From Desulfacinum sp. (GTDB taxonomy: Bacteria > Desulfobacterota > Syntrophobacteria > Syntrophobacterales > DSM-9756), in contig JACIYN010000030.1 of NCBI GenBank assembly GCA_014359885.1, positions 1 to 50,450 of the forward strand: 50,450 nucleotides of DNA. Direction: 5' to 3'. The position numbers and the translations under genes are program-made. How positions within the stretch are numbered: position 1 is the first letter of the stretch; every line of letters begins with the position of its first letter. Positions 17,122-25,224 of the stretch are shown in pieces. The notes under the pieces are model-generated. The model searched no databases. It was not told where the DNA came from and was given only the letters and a program-made list of their open reading frames with translations.

Positions 17122-17149
17122 TTGACAAGGGGTGGCCCTTCCCTATAAT
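17122..17149 (+). promoter_or_regulatory. Near-consensus sigma70 promoter of sat-aprBA
   Basis: TTGACA (17122-17127), a 16-base spacer and TATAAT (17144-17149) match the sigma70 consensus in all twelve positions. Transcription would start near 17156, leaving a leader of about 77 bases before sat. This is the strongest promoter seen in the window and fits very high expression of the sulfate-activation enzymes. Confidence 0.85.
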
Positions 17150-17232
17150 CACCTTGCTACAGATTGCACAAGCTGGAGTGCCGCCTCTTGCGGATGGTTC
17201 AAATACCCAACAATGAAAGAGGAGAAAAGGTC

Positions 17233-18468
17233 ATGTCCAAACTGGTTCCTCCCCATGGAAAAGAAAGAAAGCTCAAACCGCTCCTGCTGGAAGGCGACGA
17301 GCTCAAGGCCGAAATCGAAAAGGCCAAGACCCTGAAGAAGGTTCCCATGACCAGCCGCGAGGCGTCGGACCTGGTGATGCTGGGCATCGGCGCCTTTACG
17401 CCCCTGGAAGGCTTCATGGGCTACGACGACTGGAAGGGCGTCTGTGACGAGTACAAGATGGCCGACGGCACCTTCTGGCCCATTCCCATCACCCTTTCCG
17501 CCGACAAGGACCTGGCCGACAGCATCGGCCCCAATGAAGAAGTGGCCCTGTGGGACGAGGAAAACGATCAGATCCTCGGCACCATGAAGGTGACGGAAAA
17601 GTACACCATCGACAAGGAACACGAGTGCAAGTCGGTCTTCTGGACCACCGACGCCGAAGGCCATCCGGGCGTGGCCAAGGTCATGGCCCAGAAGGAGATC
17701 AATCTGGCCGGTCCGGTGAAGGTCATCAGCGAAAGCTTCTATCCCCAAGTGTTCGCCGGCACCTACCAGAAGCCGGCGGAAGCCCGCGCTCTCTTTGATT
17801 CCAAGGGATGGTCCCGGGTGGCGGCCTTCCAGACCCGCAACCCCATGCACCGCAGCCATGAATACCTTTGCAAGATCGCCGTGGAAGTGATGGACGGCGT
17901 CTACATCCACCAGCTGCTGGGCAAACTGAAACCCGGCGACATTCCGGCCGATGTGCGCAAGAAGGCCATCGCGGCTCTGGTGGACAACTACTTCGTGAAG
18001 GACACCGTGGTGGTGGGCGGTTATCCTGCGGAAATGCGCTATGCCGGTCCCCGCGAAGCGCTTCTCCATGCCGTTTTCCGTCAAAACTACGGCTGCAGCC
18101 ACCTCATCGTCGGCCGCGACCACGCCGGTGTGGGCGACTACTACGGCCCGTTCGACGCCCAGAAGATCTTCGACGAAATTCCTGAAGACGCCCTGGTCAC
18201 CAAGCCGCTCAAGATCGACTGGACCTTCTGGTGCTTCAAGTGCGACGGCATGGCGTCCATGCGCACCTGCCCGCACGGCAAGGAAGACCGGCTCATCCTT
18301 TCCGGAACCATGGTCCGAAAGACCTTGAGCGAAGGCGGCGAGCTGGATCCGCACTTCTCCCGTCCGGAAGTGGTCAAGATCCTCCAGGAATACTACGCCG
18401 GGCTGGAAGAGAAGGTGGAGATCAAGCTGCACGGTGCCGCCACCGGCGACGCCGCCGCCAAGAAATAG
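17233..18468 (+). CDS. sat: Dissimilatory sulfate adenylyltransferase (ATP sulfurylase)
   Basis: Sat activates sulfate with ATP to adenosine 5'-phosphosulfate, the first step of sulfate respiration in the cytoplasm. The 411-residue product has RNPMHRSHE at 202-210 (the HxxH nucleotide-binding motif) and [12 protein letters not shown] at 294-305. No APS-kinase domain is attached, as in dissimilatory enzymes. Cysteines in the CFKCDG and [10 protein letters not shown] segment could bind zinc, as in some related enzymes. The ATG at 17233 has an AGGAG site; an earlier frame start at 17164 would leave almost no leader after the promoter. It is the first gene of sat-aprB-aprA, separated from aprB by a 163-base hairpin-rich gap. 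Confidence 0.98.
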   Translation: MSKLVPPHGKERKLKPLLLEGDELKAEIEKAKTLKKVPMTSREASDLVMLGIGAFTPLEGFMGYDDWKGVCDEYKMADGTFWPIPITLSADKDLADSIGPNEEVALWDEENDQILGTMKVTEKYTIDKEHECKSVFWTTDAEGHPGVAKVMAQKEINLAGPVKVISESFYPQVFAGTYQKPAEARALFDSKGWSRVAAFQTRNPMHRSHEYLCKIAVEVMDGVYIHQLLGKLKPGDIPADVRKKAIAALVDNYFVKDTVVVGGYPAEMRYAGPREALLHAVFRQNYGCSHLIVGRDHAGVGDYYGPFDAQKIFDEIPEDALVTKPLKIDWTFWCFKCDGMASMRTCPHGKEDRLILSGTMVRKTLSEGGELDPHFSRPEVVKILQEYYAGLEEKVEIKLHGAATGDAAAKK

Positions 18469-18482
18469 GGTTTGCCGAGGGT

Positions 18483-18588
18483 TTGTGGGAGGGGCCAAGG
18501 GGCCGCTCCCACAAGAAGAAATGGCAGGGATTGCATCCGAGAAAGGAGGTGCAAGGGCTGTTTCTTGGCGCGGGCCGAAGGAGCCCGC
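18483..18588 (+). other. Hairpins in the sat-aprB intergenic leader
   Basis: The 163-base gap holds a 13-bp stem with one mismatch (18483-18496 with 18501-18514, loop AAGG) and a perfect 6-bp stem (18570-18575 with 18583-18588). A 5-bp stem GGTTA/TAACC (18600-18615) follows, right before the aprB ribosome-binding site. None is followed by a T run, so these are not ordinary terminators. They could mark RNA processing or stabilise the aprBA message. Confidence 0.5.
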
Positions 18589-18631
18589 AATCGTCAGAGG
18601 GTTATCGTGTTAACCTTTAGGAGGTGAAGAG

Positions 18632-19078
18632 ATGCCTAGTTACGTCATCCTGGAAAAGTGCGACGGCTGCAAGGGGCAGGATAAGACGGCGTGCATGTAC
18701 ATCTGCCCCAACGACCTGATGGTCCTGGACAAGGAAAAGATGAAGGCCTTCAATCGCGCTCCGGAAATGTGCTGGGAGTGCTACAACTGCGTGAAGATCT
18801 GCCCGCAGCAGGCGGTGGACGTCCGCGGCTACGCCGACTTCGTGCCCATGGGCGCTTCGGTGGTGCCTCTGCGCGGTTCCGAGGACATCATGTGGACGGT
18901 CAAGTTCCGCAACGGACAGGTCAAGCGCTTCAAGTTCCCCATCCGGACCACCCCGGAAGGCCAGGCGAAGCCGTGGCCCGATGGCTGGGACACCGGCACG
19001 GAAGACATCAAGAGCCCGCTTCTCTGCACGGAACCGGCCTCTACGCTGGCTGCGGAACTCCCCACCCTTAAGAAGTAA
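18632..19078 (+). CDS. aprB: Adenylylsulfate reductase beta subunit
   Basis: AprB is the iron-sulfur subunit of APS reductase and passes electrons to the FAD of AprA. The 148-residue product holds two [4Fe-4S] sets: Cys10, 13, 21, 25 (CDGCKGQDKTACMYIC) and Cys47, 50, 53, 57 (CWECYNCVKIC). The wide spacing in the first set is typical of AprB. The C-terminal tail that wraps around AprA is present. A strong AGGAGG site precedes the ATG. It lies 19 bases before aprA. Length and motifs are normal. Confidence 0.98.
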   Translation: MPSYVILEKCDGCKGQDKTACMYICPNDLMVLDKEKMKAFNRAPEMCWECYNCVKICPQQAVDVRGYADFVPMGASVVPLRGSEDIMWTVKFRNGQVKRFKFPIRTTPEGQAKPWPDGWDTGTEDIKSPLLCTEPASTLAAELPTLKK

Positions 19079-19097
19079 CCCCTAAGGAGGTGAACAC

Positions 19098-21011
19098 ATG
19101 AAGCCTTCCGATTTCGAAACCGTACGCGTCGATACCGATCTGCTCATCCTGGGCGGCGGCATGTCCGCTTGCGGCGCCGCTTTTGAGGCGTCCTACTGGG
19201 CCAAGAAGCACGGCCTGAAGGTCACCGTGGTGGACAAGGCCGCCATGGACCGTTCCGGCGCCGTGGCCATGGGTCTTTCCGCCATCAACCAGTACATCGG
19301 TTACGGCAAGGGCCAGAACACGGTGGAAGACTACGTCAAGTACGTACGCCAGGACCTCATGGGCATCTCCCGTGAAGACCTGGTCTACGACATCGCCCGC
19401 CACGTGGACAGCTCCGTGCATCTTTTCGAGAAGTGGGGCCTGCCCATCTGGAAAGACGAAAACGGCGAATACGTCCATGAAGGCCGCTGGCAGATCATGA
19501 TCAACGGCGAGTCCTACAAGGTGGTCGTGGCCGAGGCCGCCAAGAACGCGCTGGCCACCATGGGCGACCAGGCTCAGATTTTCGAGCGCGTGTTCATCGT
19601 CGAGCCGCTCATGAACAATGGCAAGTGCGTGGGCGCCGTGGGCTTCAGCGTGCGCGAAAACAAGTTCTACGTCTTCACCGCCAAGGCCACCATCGCCTGC
19701 ATGGGCGGCGCCGTGCACGTCTTCCGTCCGCGTTCCGTGGGTGAAGGTCTGGGTCGCGCCTGGTATCCGCCTTGGAACTCCGGCTCCACGGCCTATTTCA
19801 CCATCCGCGCCGGCGCGGAAATGACCTGCCAGGAAGTGCGCTTCATCCCCGTGCGCTTCAAGGATGGCTACGGCCCGGTGGGTGCCTGGTTCCTCCTGTT
19901 CAAGTCCCGTGCCACCAACGCCCTGGGCGGCGAATACATGGTGGAACGCGCCGAAGAGCTCAAGAAGTGGGCTCCCTACGGCACCGGCAAGCCCATCCCG
20001 GCCAACCTGCGTAACTGGCTGGGCATGGAAGACGTCATGGAAGGCAAGGGCCCCATCTACATGAGGACGGAAGAGGCCATCGCCAACCTGGCCGCCGCCT
20101 ACAAGGATGACCCCAAGGCCTTCAAGAAGAAGATGAAGGAACTGGAAAGCGAAGCCTGGGAAGACTTCCTCGACATGACCATCAGCCAGGCGATCCTCTG
20201 GGCCGGTATGAACATCCAGCCCGAAGAGAAGCCTTCGGAAATCGCCGCGGCCGAACCGTACTTCATCGGTTCCCACTCCGGCGCCTCCGGCGCCTGGGTC
20301 TGCGGTCCCGAAGACCTGATGCCGGCCGAGTACAAGAAGCAGTGGGAAGCCATCGGCGTCTACAACCACATGACCACGGTCCCGGCGCTCTTCACGGCCG
20401 GTGACGGCGCGGGCGCCAGCTCCCACAAGTTCTCCTCCGGCTCCCACGCGGAAGGCCGCATCGCCGCCAAGGGCGCCATCGCCTACATCCTGGACCACAA
20501 CGAAGCGCCCCAGGTGGATGAGGCCAAGATCGCCGAGCTGCGCGACAAGATCCTGGCCCCGTTGGCCCGGTTCGAGGAGTTCAGCCCGATCTCCAGCGAT
20601 CCGGACATCAACCACAACTACATCAAGCCCAAGATGTTCATGTTCCGCCTCCAGAAGATCATGGATGAATACTGCGCCGGCGTGTCGGCTCAGTTCACGA
20701 CCAATAAGCACCTGCTGGAGCGCGGCCTTGAGCTGCTCACCATGCTGAAGGAAGACTCCGAGAAGCTGGCGGCCGAGGATCTGCATGAACTGATGCGGTG
20801 CTGGGAAAACGTGCAGCGCATGTGGATCGCCGAAAGCCACCTGCGCCACGTGATGTTCCGCGAGGAAAGCCGTTGGCCGGGCTACTACTACCGCGCCGAC
20901 TTCCCCAACATGGACGAGGCCAACTGGAAGGTCTTCGTCAATTCCGTCTGGGATCCGGCGACCGGCGAATGGACCATGAAGAAGGTCCCCGTCGTGCACC
21001 TGGATGTCTAA
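19098..21011 (+). CDS. aprA: Adenylylsulfate reductase alpha subunit
   Basis: AprA is the FAD subunit that reduces APS to sulfite and AMP in the cytoplasm. The 637-residue product belongs to the fumarate reductase/succinate dehydrogenase flavoprotein fold. It has the FAD motif LILGGGMSACGAAFE (about 17-30), then SGAVAMGLSAINQYIGYG, CMGGAVHVFRPRS and TAGDGAGASSHKFSSGSHAEGR. It is translated from an AAGGAGG site directly after aprB. A strong terminator follows 20 bases after the stop, so qmo is a separate unit. Codon use is strongly GC-ending, as expected for a highly expressed gene here. Nothing looks broken. Confidence 0.98.
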   Translation: MKPSDFETVRVDTDLLILGGGMSACGAAFEASYWAKKHGLKVTVVDKAAMDRSGAVAMGLSAINQYIGYGKGQNTVEDYVKYVRQDLMGISREDLVYDIARHVDSSVHLFEKWGLPIWKDENGEYVHEGRWQIMINGESYKVVVAEAAKNALATMGDQAQIFERVFIVEPLMNNGKCVGAVGFSVRENKFYVFTAKATIACMGGAVHVFRPRSVGEGLGRAWYPPWNSGSTAYFTIRAGAEMTCQEVRFIPVRFKDGYGPVGAWFLLFKSRATNALGGEYMVERAEELKKWAPYGTGKPIPANLRNWLGMEDVMEGKGPIYMRTEEAIANLAAAYKDDPKAFKKKMKELESEAWEDFLDMTISQAILWAGMNIQPEEKPSEIAAAEPYFIGSHSGASGAWVCGPEDLMPAEYKKQWEAIGVYNHMTTVPALFTAGDGAGASSHKFSSGSHAEGRIAAKGAIAYILDHNEAPQVDEAKIAELRDKILAPLARFEEFSPISSDPDINHNYIKPKMFMFRLQKIMDEYCAGVSAQFTTNKHLLERGLELLTMLKEDSEKLAAEDLHELMRCWENVQRMWIAESHLRHVMFREESRWPGYYYRADFPNMDEANWKVFVNSVWDPATGEWTMKKVPVVHLDV

Positions 21012-21031
21012 GTCGCTAGCCTGACGGCATG

Positions 21032-21066
21032 ACCCCCTGGAGCCCCCGGCTTCAGGGGGTTTTTTA
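21032..21066 (+). terminator. Intrinsic terminator of sat-aprBA
   Basis: The stem ACCCCCTG / CAGGGGGT encloses a second stem AGCC/GGCT and runs straight into six T residues (21060-21065). It is a strong rho-independent terminator just past aprA. Confidence 0.93.
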
Positions 21067-21106
21067 TTGGCACAGAAGGCGGGGATCGTGTCCTTCCGGC
21101 CACTTC

Positions 21107-21155
21107 TGGACTCCCGCTTGCGCGGGAGTACTGGGTGGCGGAGTTCTCGGACAGC
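21107..21155 (+). repeat. REP-like hairpin plus tail, copy of 12764-12812
   Basis: GGACTCCCGCTTGCGCGGGA is identical in both copies. The following TGGCGGAGTTCTCGGACAGC corresponds to the tail of the first copy with a few substitutions. Confidence 0.75.
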
Positions 21156-21159
21156 TTCC

Positions 21160-21270
21160 GGGGAGGATGTCGGAAAACGTCGCGGATGATCTCTTTTCCC
21201 GCAGCGCAGCCCTCTAGGGATGTCCAAGAACCCCCGAACGTGGGATGGGCCATCGCGTATTTCCTGTTCC
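21160..21270 (+). repeat. Composite dispersed repeat, inverted partner of 12566-12665
   Basis: Bases near 21180-21215 (GTCGCGGATGATCTC, then a block ending GCAGCGCAGCCCT) and near 21249-21270 (GGGCCATCGCGTATTTCCTG) are the reverse complement of the blocks at 12610-12655 and 12566-12590. The middle has diverged. Confidence 0.75.
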
Positions 21271-21296
21271 TTCCTGACCTTGCGATGGCCCTTCCC

Positions 21297-21320
21297 GCGG
21301 GGCTAAAGCCCCGCGCCTAC
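21297..21320 (+). repeat. Palindromic repeat, TAAA-loop type
   Basis: GCGGGGCT AA AGCCCCGC followed by GCCTACGAAAAGAG. The hairpin at 12609-12626 has the same loop and a related flank (GCTACGAGAAAAGAG), which ties the two together. Confidence 0.7.
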
Positions 21321-21394
21321 GAAAAGAGCGGACATGGTCCGGGCTCTTCTTTCGGAGAGCCATCGTAGGGAAGGGTTTCAAGGTGCAGTGCCAG

Positions 21395-21420
21395 TGGGCG
21401 GGCGTAAAGCCCGCCCCTAC
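21395..21420 (+). repeat. Palindromic repeat, GGGCGGGC-GTAAA-GCCCGCCC type
   Basis: GGGCGGGC GTAAA GCCCGCCC followed by CTAC. It is nearly the same as 35017-35045. Confidence 0.7.
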
Positions 21421-21442
21421 GCAAGCAGTTGAGCCTGTTCAG

Positions 21443-21470
21443 TTGGGGCGTGGTGTATCCACGCCCGCAA
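21443..21470 (+). repeat. Palindromic repeat, diverged member
   Basis: TTGGGGCGTGG TGTAT CCACGCCCGCAA forms a stem with one weak position. In order and spacing after 21395 it mirrors the pair 35014/35067. Confidence 0.6.
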
Positions 21471-21588
21471 ATCCACCGGTCGCCAAAGTATTTCGGCACT
21501 TGAAACGCCCCACGAACCGCCATCCGGTGTCTTGCACCTCTTGGCCAGTTGTGCTATGCGGAGGCGTTTAGGTGAAGAGAAGCACAAA

Positions 21589-21616
21589 TGCCCCGCGGGT
21601 TTTTACATGCGGGGCA
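21589..21616 (+). promoter_or_regulatory. Hairpin in the qmoA leader
   Basis: A perfect 8-bp stem TGCCCCGC / GCGGGGCA with a 12-base loop containing TTTTT lies about 75 bases upstream of the qmoA start. It may be a leader structure. No regulator can be named. Confidence 0.35.
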
Positions 21617-21691
21617 CGGTGCGATGTCCAAGGAGGGGGAGACCATTGGCAGAGGGAGAGGCACCCATTCCCAGTTGACGGAGGAGAATCC

Positions 21692-22960
21692 ATGTCGGAT
21701 GTGGTCAACGCAAATCGCAGTCTGTTGGTAGTGGGAGGCGGCATGAGCGGCCTGAGCGCGGCTCTGGAAGCCGCCGAGGCCGGCTATCAGGTCTACATCG
21801 TGGAAAAAGAACCCTATCTGGGCGGCCGGGTGGCGCGCATGAACAAGTACTTTCCCAAGCTGTGCCCGCCCAGCTGCGGCCTGGAGATCAACTTCCGCCG
21901 CATCAAGAACAATCCTCTGGTGCGCTTTTTCACCATGGCGGAAGTGACCCGGATCCAGGGCACACCGGGGGACCTGGACGTGACCATCAAGATCCGGCCC
22001 CGGTATGTGAACGAAAAGTGCACGGGGTGCGGTCTGTGCGCCGAGGCGGCGGAGACCGAAATCCCCAACCCCTTCGACTACGGCTTGAGCACCGTCAAGG
22101 CCGCCTACCTCCCCCACGAGTTCGCCTTTCCCATGCGCTATGTGATCGCACCGGAAGTCATCGGCACCGACGAGGCCCAAAGGATCCAGGCCGCCTGCCC
22201 CTACGGGGCCGTGGAGCTGGACATGGCCGAAAAGGCGTTCGACTTGAAGGTGGGCGCCGTGGTCTGGGCCACCGGCTGGAAGCCCTACGACGCCGAAAAG
22301 ATCAGCTATTACGGCTTTGGAAAGCACAAGAACGTGGTGACCAATGTGATCTTCGAGCGCCTGGCGTCCATCAACGGTCCCACGGCCGGCGTGATCCAGC
22401 GCCCGTCGGACGGCCGGCCCGTCAAGAACGCCGCGTTCATCCAGTGCGCCGGATCCCGGGACGAAAACCACCTGCCCTATTGTTCCGGCGTCTGCTGTCT
22501 GGCCTCCCTCAAGCAGGCCACCTACCTCCTGGACCAGGATCCCGACGCGCGGGCCACCATTTTCTACATCGACATCCGGGCGTTGGGTAAATACGAAGAT
22601 TTCTTCGCCAAGGTGCAGGCCGACGAGCGGGTTCGGCTGGTGAAGGCCAAGGCCGGTGAAATCACCGAAGATCCGCAAACGGGTCAGGTGACCGTTCAGG
22701 CCGAAGACCAGACCACGGGCGCCATCCTGAAGGAGGCCTTCGACCTGGTGGTACTGGCCACCGGCATGGTGCCTTCCACGGCCGAGGACAAGGTGCCCGC
22801 CGATGTCGCCTACGACGACAACGGCTTCCTCATGAACGGTTCGGCGGCCGGGGCCGTGATTCCGGCGGGATGCGTCAGGCGGCCCGTGGACGTGGCCACC
22901 AGTGTCCAGGATGCAACGGCGGCAGCCCTCAAGGCGATTCAGGCGACGGTGAGGAGGTAG
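21692..22960 (+). CDS. qmoA: Quinone-interacting membrane-bound oxidoreductase subunit QmoA (HdrA-like flavoprotein)
   Basis: QmoA is a soluble FAD subunit of the complex that delivers electrons to AprAB. The 422-residue product has the FAD motif LLVVGGGMSGLSAALEAAEA (GGGMSG at 15-20), a YLGGRVARM segment, Cys58/Cys62 in KLCPPSCG, a CTGCGLC group (Cys110, 113, 116) and the HdrA-type CAGSRDENHLPYCSGVCC. It lacks the C-terminal ferredoxin part found in QmoB. The ATG at 21692 has a GGAGGAG site; the frame opens earlier at 21572 without a family match. The qmoB ribosome-binding site lies inside its 3' end, so the genes are tightly coupled. It is separated from aprA by a terminator and a repeat island. 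Confidence 0.96.
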   Translation: MSDVVNANRSLLVVGGGMSGLSAALEAAEAGYQVYIVEKEPYLGGRVARMNKYFPKLCPPSCGLEINFRRIKNNPLVRFFTMAEVTRIQGTPGDLDVTIKIRPRYVNEKCTGCGLCAEAAETEIPNPFDYGLSTVKAAYLPHEFAFPMRYVIAPEVIGTDEAQRIQAACPYGAVELDMAEKAFDLKVGAVVWATGWKPYDAEKISYYGFGKHKNVVTNVIFERLASINGPTAGVIQRPSDGRPVKNAAFIQCAGSRDENHLPYCSGVCCLASLKQATYLLDQDPDARATIFYIDIRALGKYEDFFAKVQADERVRLVKAKAGEITEDPQTGQVTVQAEDQTTGAILKEAFDLVVLATGMVPSTAEDKVPADVAYDDNGFLMNGSAAGAVIPAGCVRRPVDVATSVQDATAAALKAIQATVRR

Positions 22961-22965
22961 GTTCC

Positions 22966-25185
22966 ATGGAAAAGAAGATCGGTGCATATATCTGCACGGG
23001 TTGTGGCATAGGCGATGCCCTGGACGTGGCGGCTCTTACCAAGGTGGCCACGGGGGAATACAAGGTTCCGGTGTGCCGGGAGCACGGCTTTCTTTGCAGC
23101 GAAGAGGGCCGGGGGCTCATCCGGGCGGACGTTGAAAACGAAGGCGTGAACACGCTGGTCATCGCCGCCTGCTCGCCCCGGGTCATGGTGGACGCCTTCG
23201 ACTTCGGCGCCGACAAGGCGGTGGAGCGGGTGAACCTGCGCGAACAGGTGGTCTGGTCCCATCCGGCCGGTGACGAAGACACCCAGATGATGGCCGAGGA
23301 CTACCTGCGCATGGGCCTCACCAAGGCCAAGGAAATGGAGCCTCCGGTGCCCTTCCAGGGCGAAAACCTGAGCAAGCGCATCCTGGTGGTGGGCGGCGGC
23401 CTCACGGGCCTCACGGCCGCCAGGGAAGCGGCGGCGGCCGGCTACCAAGTGGTCCTGGTGGAAAAGTCCGACCAACTGGGCGGCTACGCCCGCAACGTGG
23501 TGAAGCTCCCGCCCATGGCGCCCCCCTACGAGCAGCCCCAGGAATTCGACCTGGAAGGACTCGTCGCGGAGGTCACCGGAAGCGACAAGATCACCGTCTA
23601 TACCGGCGCCCAGATCCAGAAGATCAGCGGCGCGCCCTGCATGTTCGACGTCTCCATCCAGCAAAACGGCTCCCAGGCGGCCGAACGCGTGGGCGCCATC
23701 GTGCTCGCCACGGGCGCCGTCCCCTACGACGCTTCCAAGCTGGAACATCTGGGCTTCGGGAAACATCCGGACGTCATCACGGCCGATCAACTGGAAGCCA
23801 TGTTCAAGGCGGGCGAAGTGAAACGGCCTTCCAACGGCCAGCCGGTGAACGGCGTGGCGTTCATCCTGTGCGCCGGATCCCGGGACCCGGAACATCTGCC
23901 CTACTGCTCCGCCGCCTGCTGCGTGGAATCCCTGAAGCAGGCCAAGTACTTCAAGGACGCCAACCCGGAAACGCCCGTCTACATCTTTTATAAGGACCTT
24001 CGGGCCCATGGGAACTACGAGTTCCTCTACAAGCAGCTCCAGAAGGACGGGGTCTTCTTCGTGCGCGGCACGGTGACCGGGGTGGACGACGACGGCTCCG
24101 GCGCCCTGGCCGTGTCGGCGGAAGACGTGCTCACCCGCTCGCCCATCCTCTCCGAGAGCGTGGATCTGGTGGTCCTGGCCACGGGCATGGTGTCCACGGC
24201 GTCGCTGGGCAAGCCCTACAAGGCCCAGCAACCCAAGGAAGGGGAGGAAGAGCTGGAGGTCCCCGCCGACACCATCCTTGTATCCAACCTGCTCAACCTG
24301 GAGTACCGCCAGGGCCCCGAAATCCCGGCCCTGAAGTACGGATTCCCCGATTCGCACTTCATCTGCTTTCCCTATGAGTCGCGCCGCACGGGCATCTATC
24401 CCGCCGGAACGGTCCGCGCACCCATGGACTACAGCCGCGCCATGGACGATGCCGCCGGAGCCGCCCTCAAGGCGATCCAATGTGTGGAGATGACCGTTCA
24501 GGGCAAGGCGGTGCATCCGCGGGCCGGCGATCTCAGCTATCCGGAATTCTTCATGCAACGCTGCACCCAGTGCAAGCGCTGCACGGAGGAATGTCCCTTC
24601 GGGGCCATCAACGAGGATGAAAAGGCCAACCCGCTTCCCAACCCCACGCGGTGCCGCCGTTGCGGGGTGTGCATGGGGGCCTGCCCGGAACGGATCATCT
24701 CCTTCAAGAACTACTCGGTGGGCATGATCGGCAACATGATCAAGAACATCGAAGTTCCCGAGGAAGACGAGGAGAAGCCCCGGATCCTGGTGCTGGCGTG
24801 CGAAAACGACGCCTATCCCGCCCTGGACATGGTGGGCATCCGCCGGGCTCAATACAATCCGTGGGTGCGCGTCATTCCGGTGCGCTGCCTGGGGTCCATG
24901 AACCTGGTGTGGATCGCGGATGCCCTTTCCAAGGGCATCGACGGCATCCTGCTGCTGGGCTGCAAGCACGGCGACGACTACCAGTGCCACTTCATCAAGG
25001 GCAGCGAGCTGGCCAACATCCGCATGAGCAAGATCAAGGAAACCCTGGACCGGTTGGTGCTGGAATCGGATCGCGTGCGCTTCGAGCAGCTTTCCATCAC
25101 GGACTATGGGAAGCTTCCGGAGATCCTGGACGGCTTCGCGTCCGATCTGGAAGACCTGGGCCCCAACCCGTACAAGGATTTCTAG
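22966..25185 (+). CDS. qmoB: Quinone-interacting membrane-bound oxidoreductase subunit QmoB (HdrA/MvhD-like)
   Basis: QmoB is the large flavin/iron-sulfur subunit. The 739-residue product starts with an N-terminal cluster region (MEKKIGAYICTGCGIGDALD). It has an HdrA-like FAD domain with GGGLTG at 143-148 and CAGSRDPEHLPYCSAACC. Two [4Fe-4S] ferredoxin motifs follow, CTQCKRCTEECP (from 533) and CRRCGVCMGACP (about 563). It ends with an MvhD-like domain (about 600-739) including VIPVRCLGSMN and LLGCKHGDDYQCHF. This HdrA-MvhD fusion is the known QmoB layout. It starts five bases after the qmoA stop and is followed 39 bases later by the HdrD-like gene. All cysteines expected seem present. Confidence 0.96.
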   Translation: MEKKIGAYICTGCGIGDALDVAALTKVATGEYKVPVCREHGFLCSEEGRGLIRADVENEGVNTLVIAACSPRVMVDAFDFGADKAVERVNLREQVVWSHPAGDEDTQMMAEDYLRMGLTKAKEMEPPVPFQGENLSKRILVVGGGLTGLTAAREAAAAGYQVVLVEKSDQLGGYARNVVKLPPMAPPYEQPQEFDLEGLVAEVTGSDKITVYTGAQIQKISGAPCMFDVSIQQNGSQAAERVGAIVLATGAVPYDASKLEHLGFGKHPDVITADQLEAMFKAGEVKRPSNGQPVNGVAFILCAGSRDPEHLPYCSAACCVESLKQAKYFKDANPETPVYIFYKDLRAHGNYEFLYKQLQKDGVFFVRGTVTGVDDDGSGALAVSAEDVLTRSPILSESVDLVVLATGMVSTASLGKPYKAQQPKEGEEELEVPADTILVSNLLNLEYRQGPEIPALKYGFPDSHFICFPYESRRTGIYPAGTVRAPMDYSRAMDDAAGAALKAIQCVEMTVQGKAVHPRAGDLSYPEFFMQRCTQCKRCTEECPFGAINEDEKANPLPNPTRCRRCGVCMGACPERIISFKNYSVGMIGNMIKNIEVPEEDEEKPRILVLACENDAYPALDMVGIRRAQYNPWVRVIPVRCLGSMNLVWIADALSKGIDGILLLGCKHGDDYQCHFIKGSELANIRMSKIKETLDRLVLESDRVRFEQLSITDYGKLPEILDGFASDLEDLGPNPYKDF

Positions 25186-25224
25186 TCCGCCCGCCACGCC
25201 GGCGACAGGAAAAGGAGAGTGAGC

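Larger units (their letters stand above)
21067..21580. other. Gene-free repeat island between aprA and qmoA
   Basis: About 510 bases without a credible gene. It consists largely of dispersed repeats: the 21107-21155 hairpin block, the inverted partner of 12566-12665, and three short palindromes at 21297, 21395 and 21443. I see no convincing promoter here, although qmoA needs one; TTGCAC-N17-TATGCG at about 21535 is a weak candidate. Confidence 0.7.

Noticed and set aside
18565..18627. 20-codon TTG-started leader reading frame ending over the aprB ribosome-binding site
   Set aside because: Start codon is poor, the SD-like AAAGGAGGT is too far (about 15 bases), and no attenuator pattern is seen.
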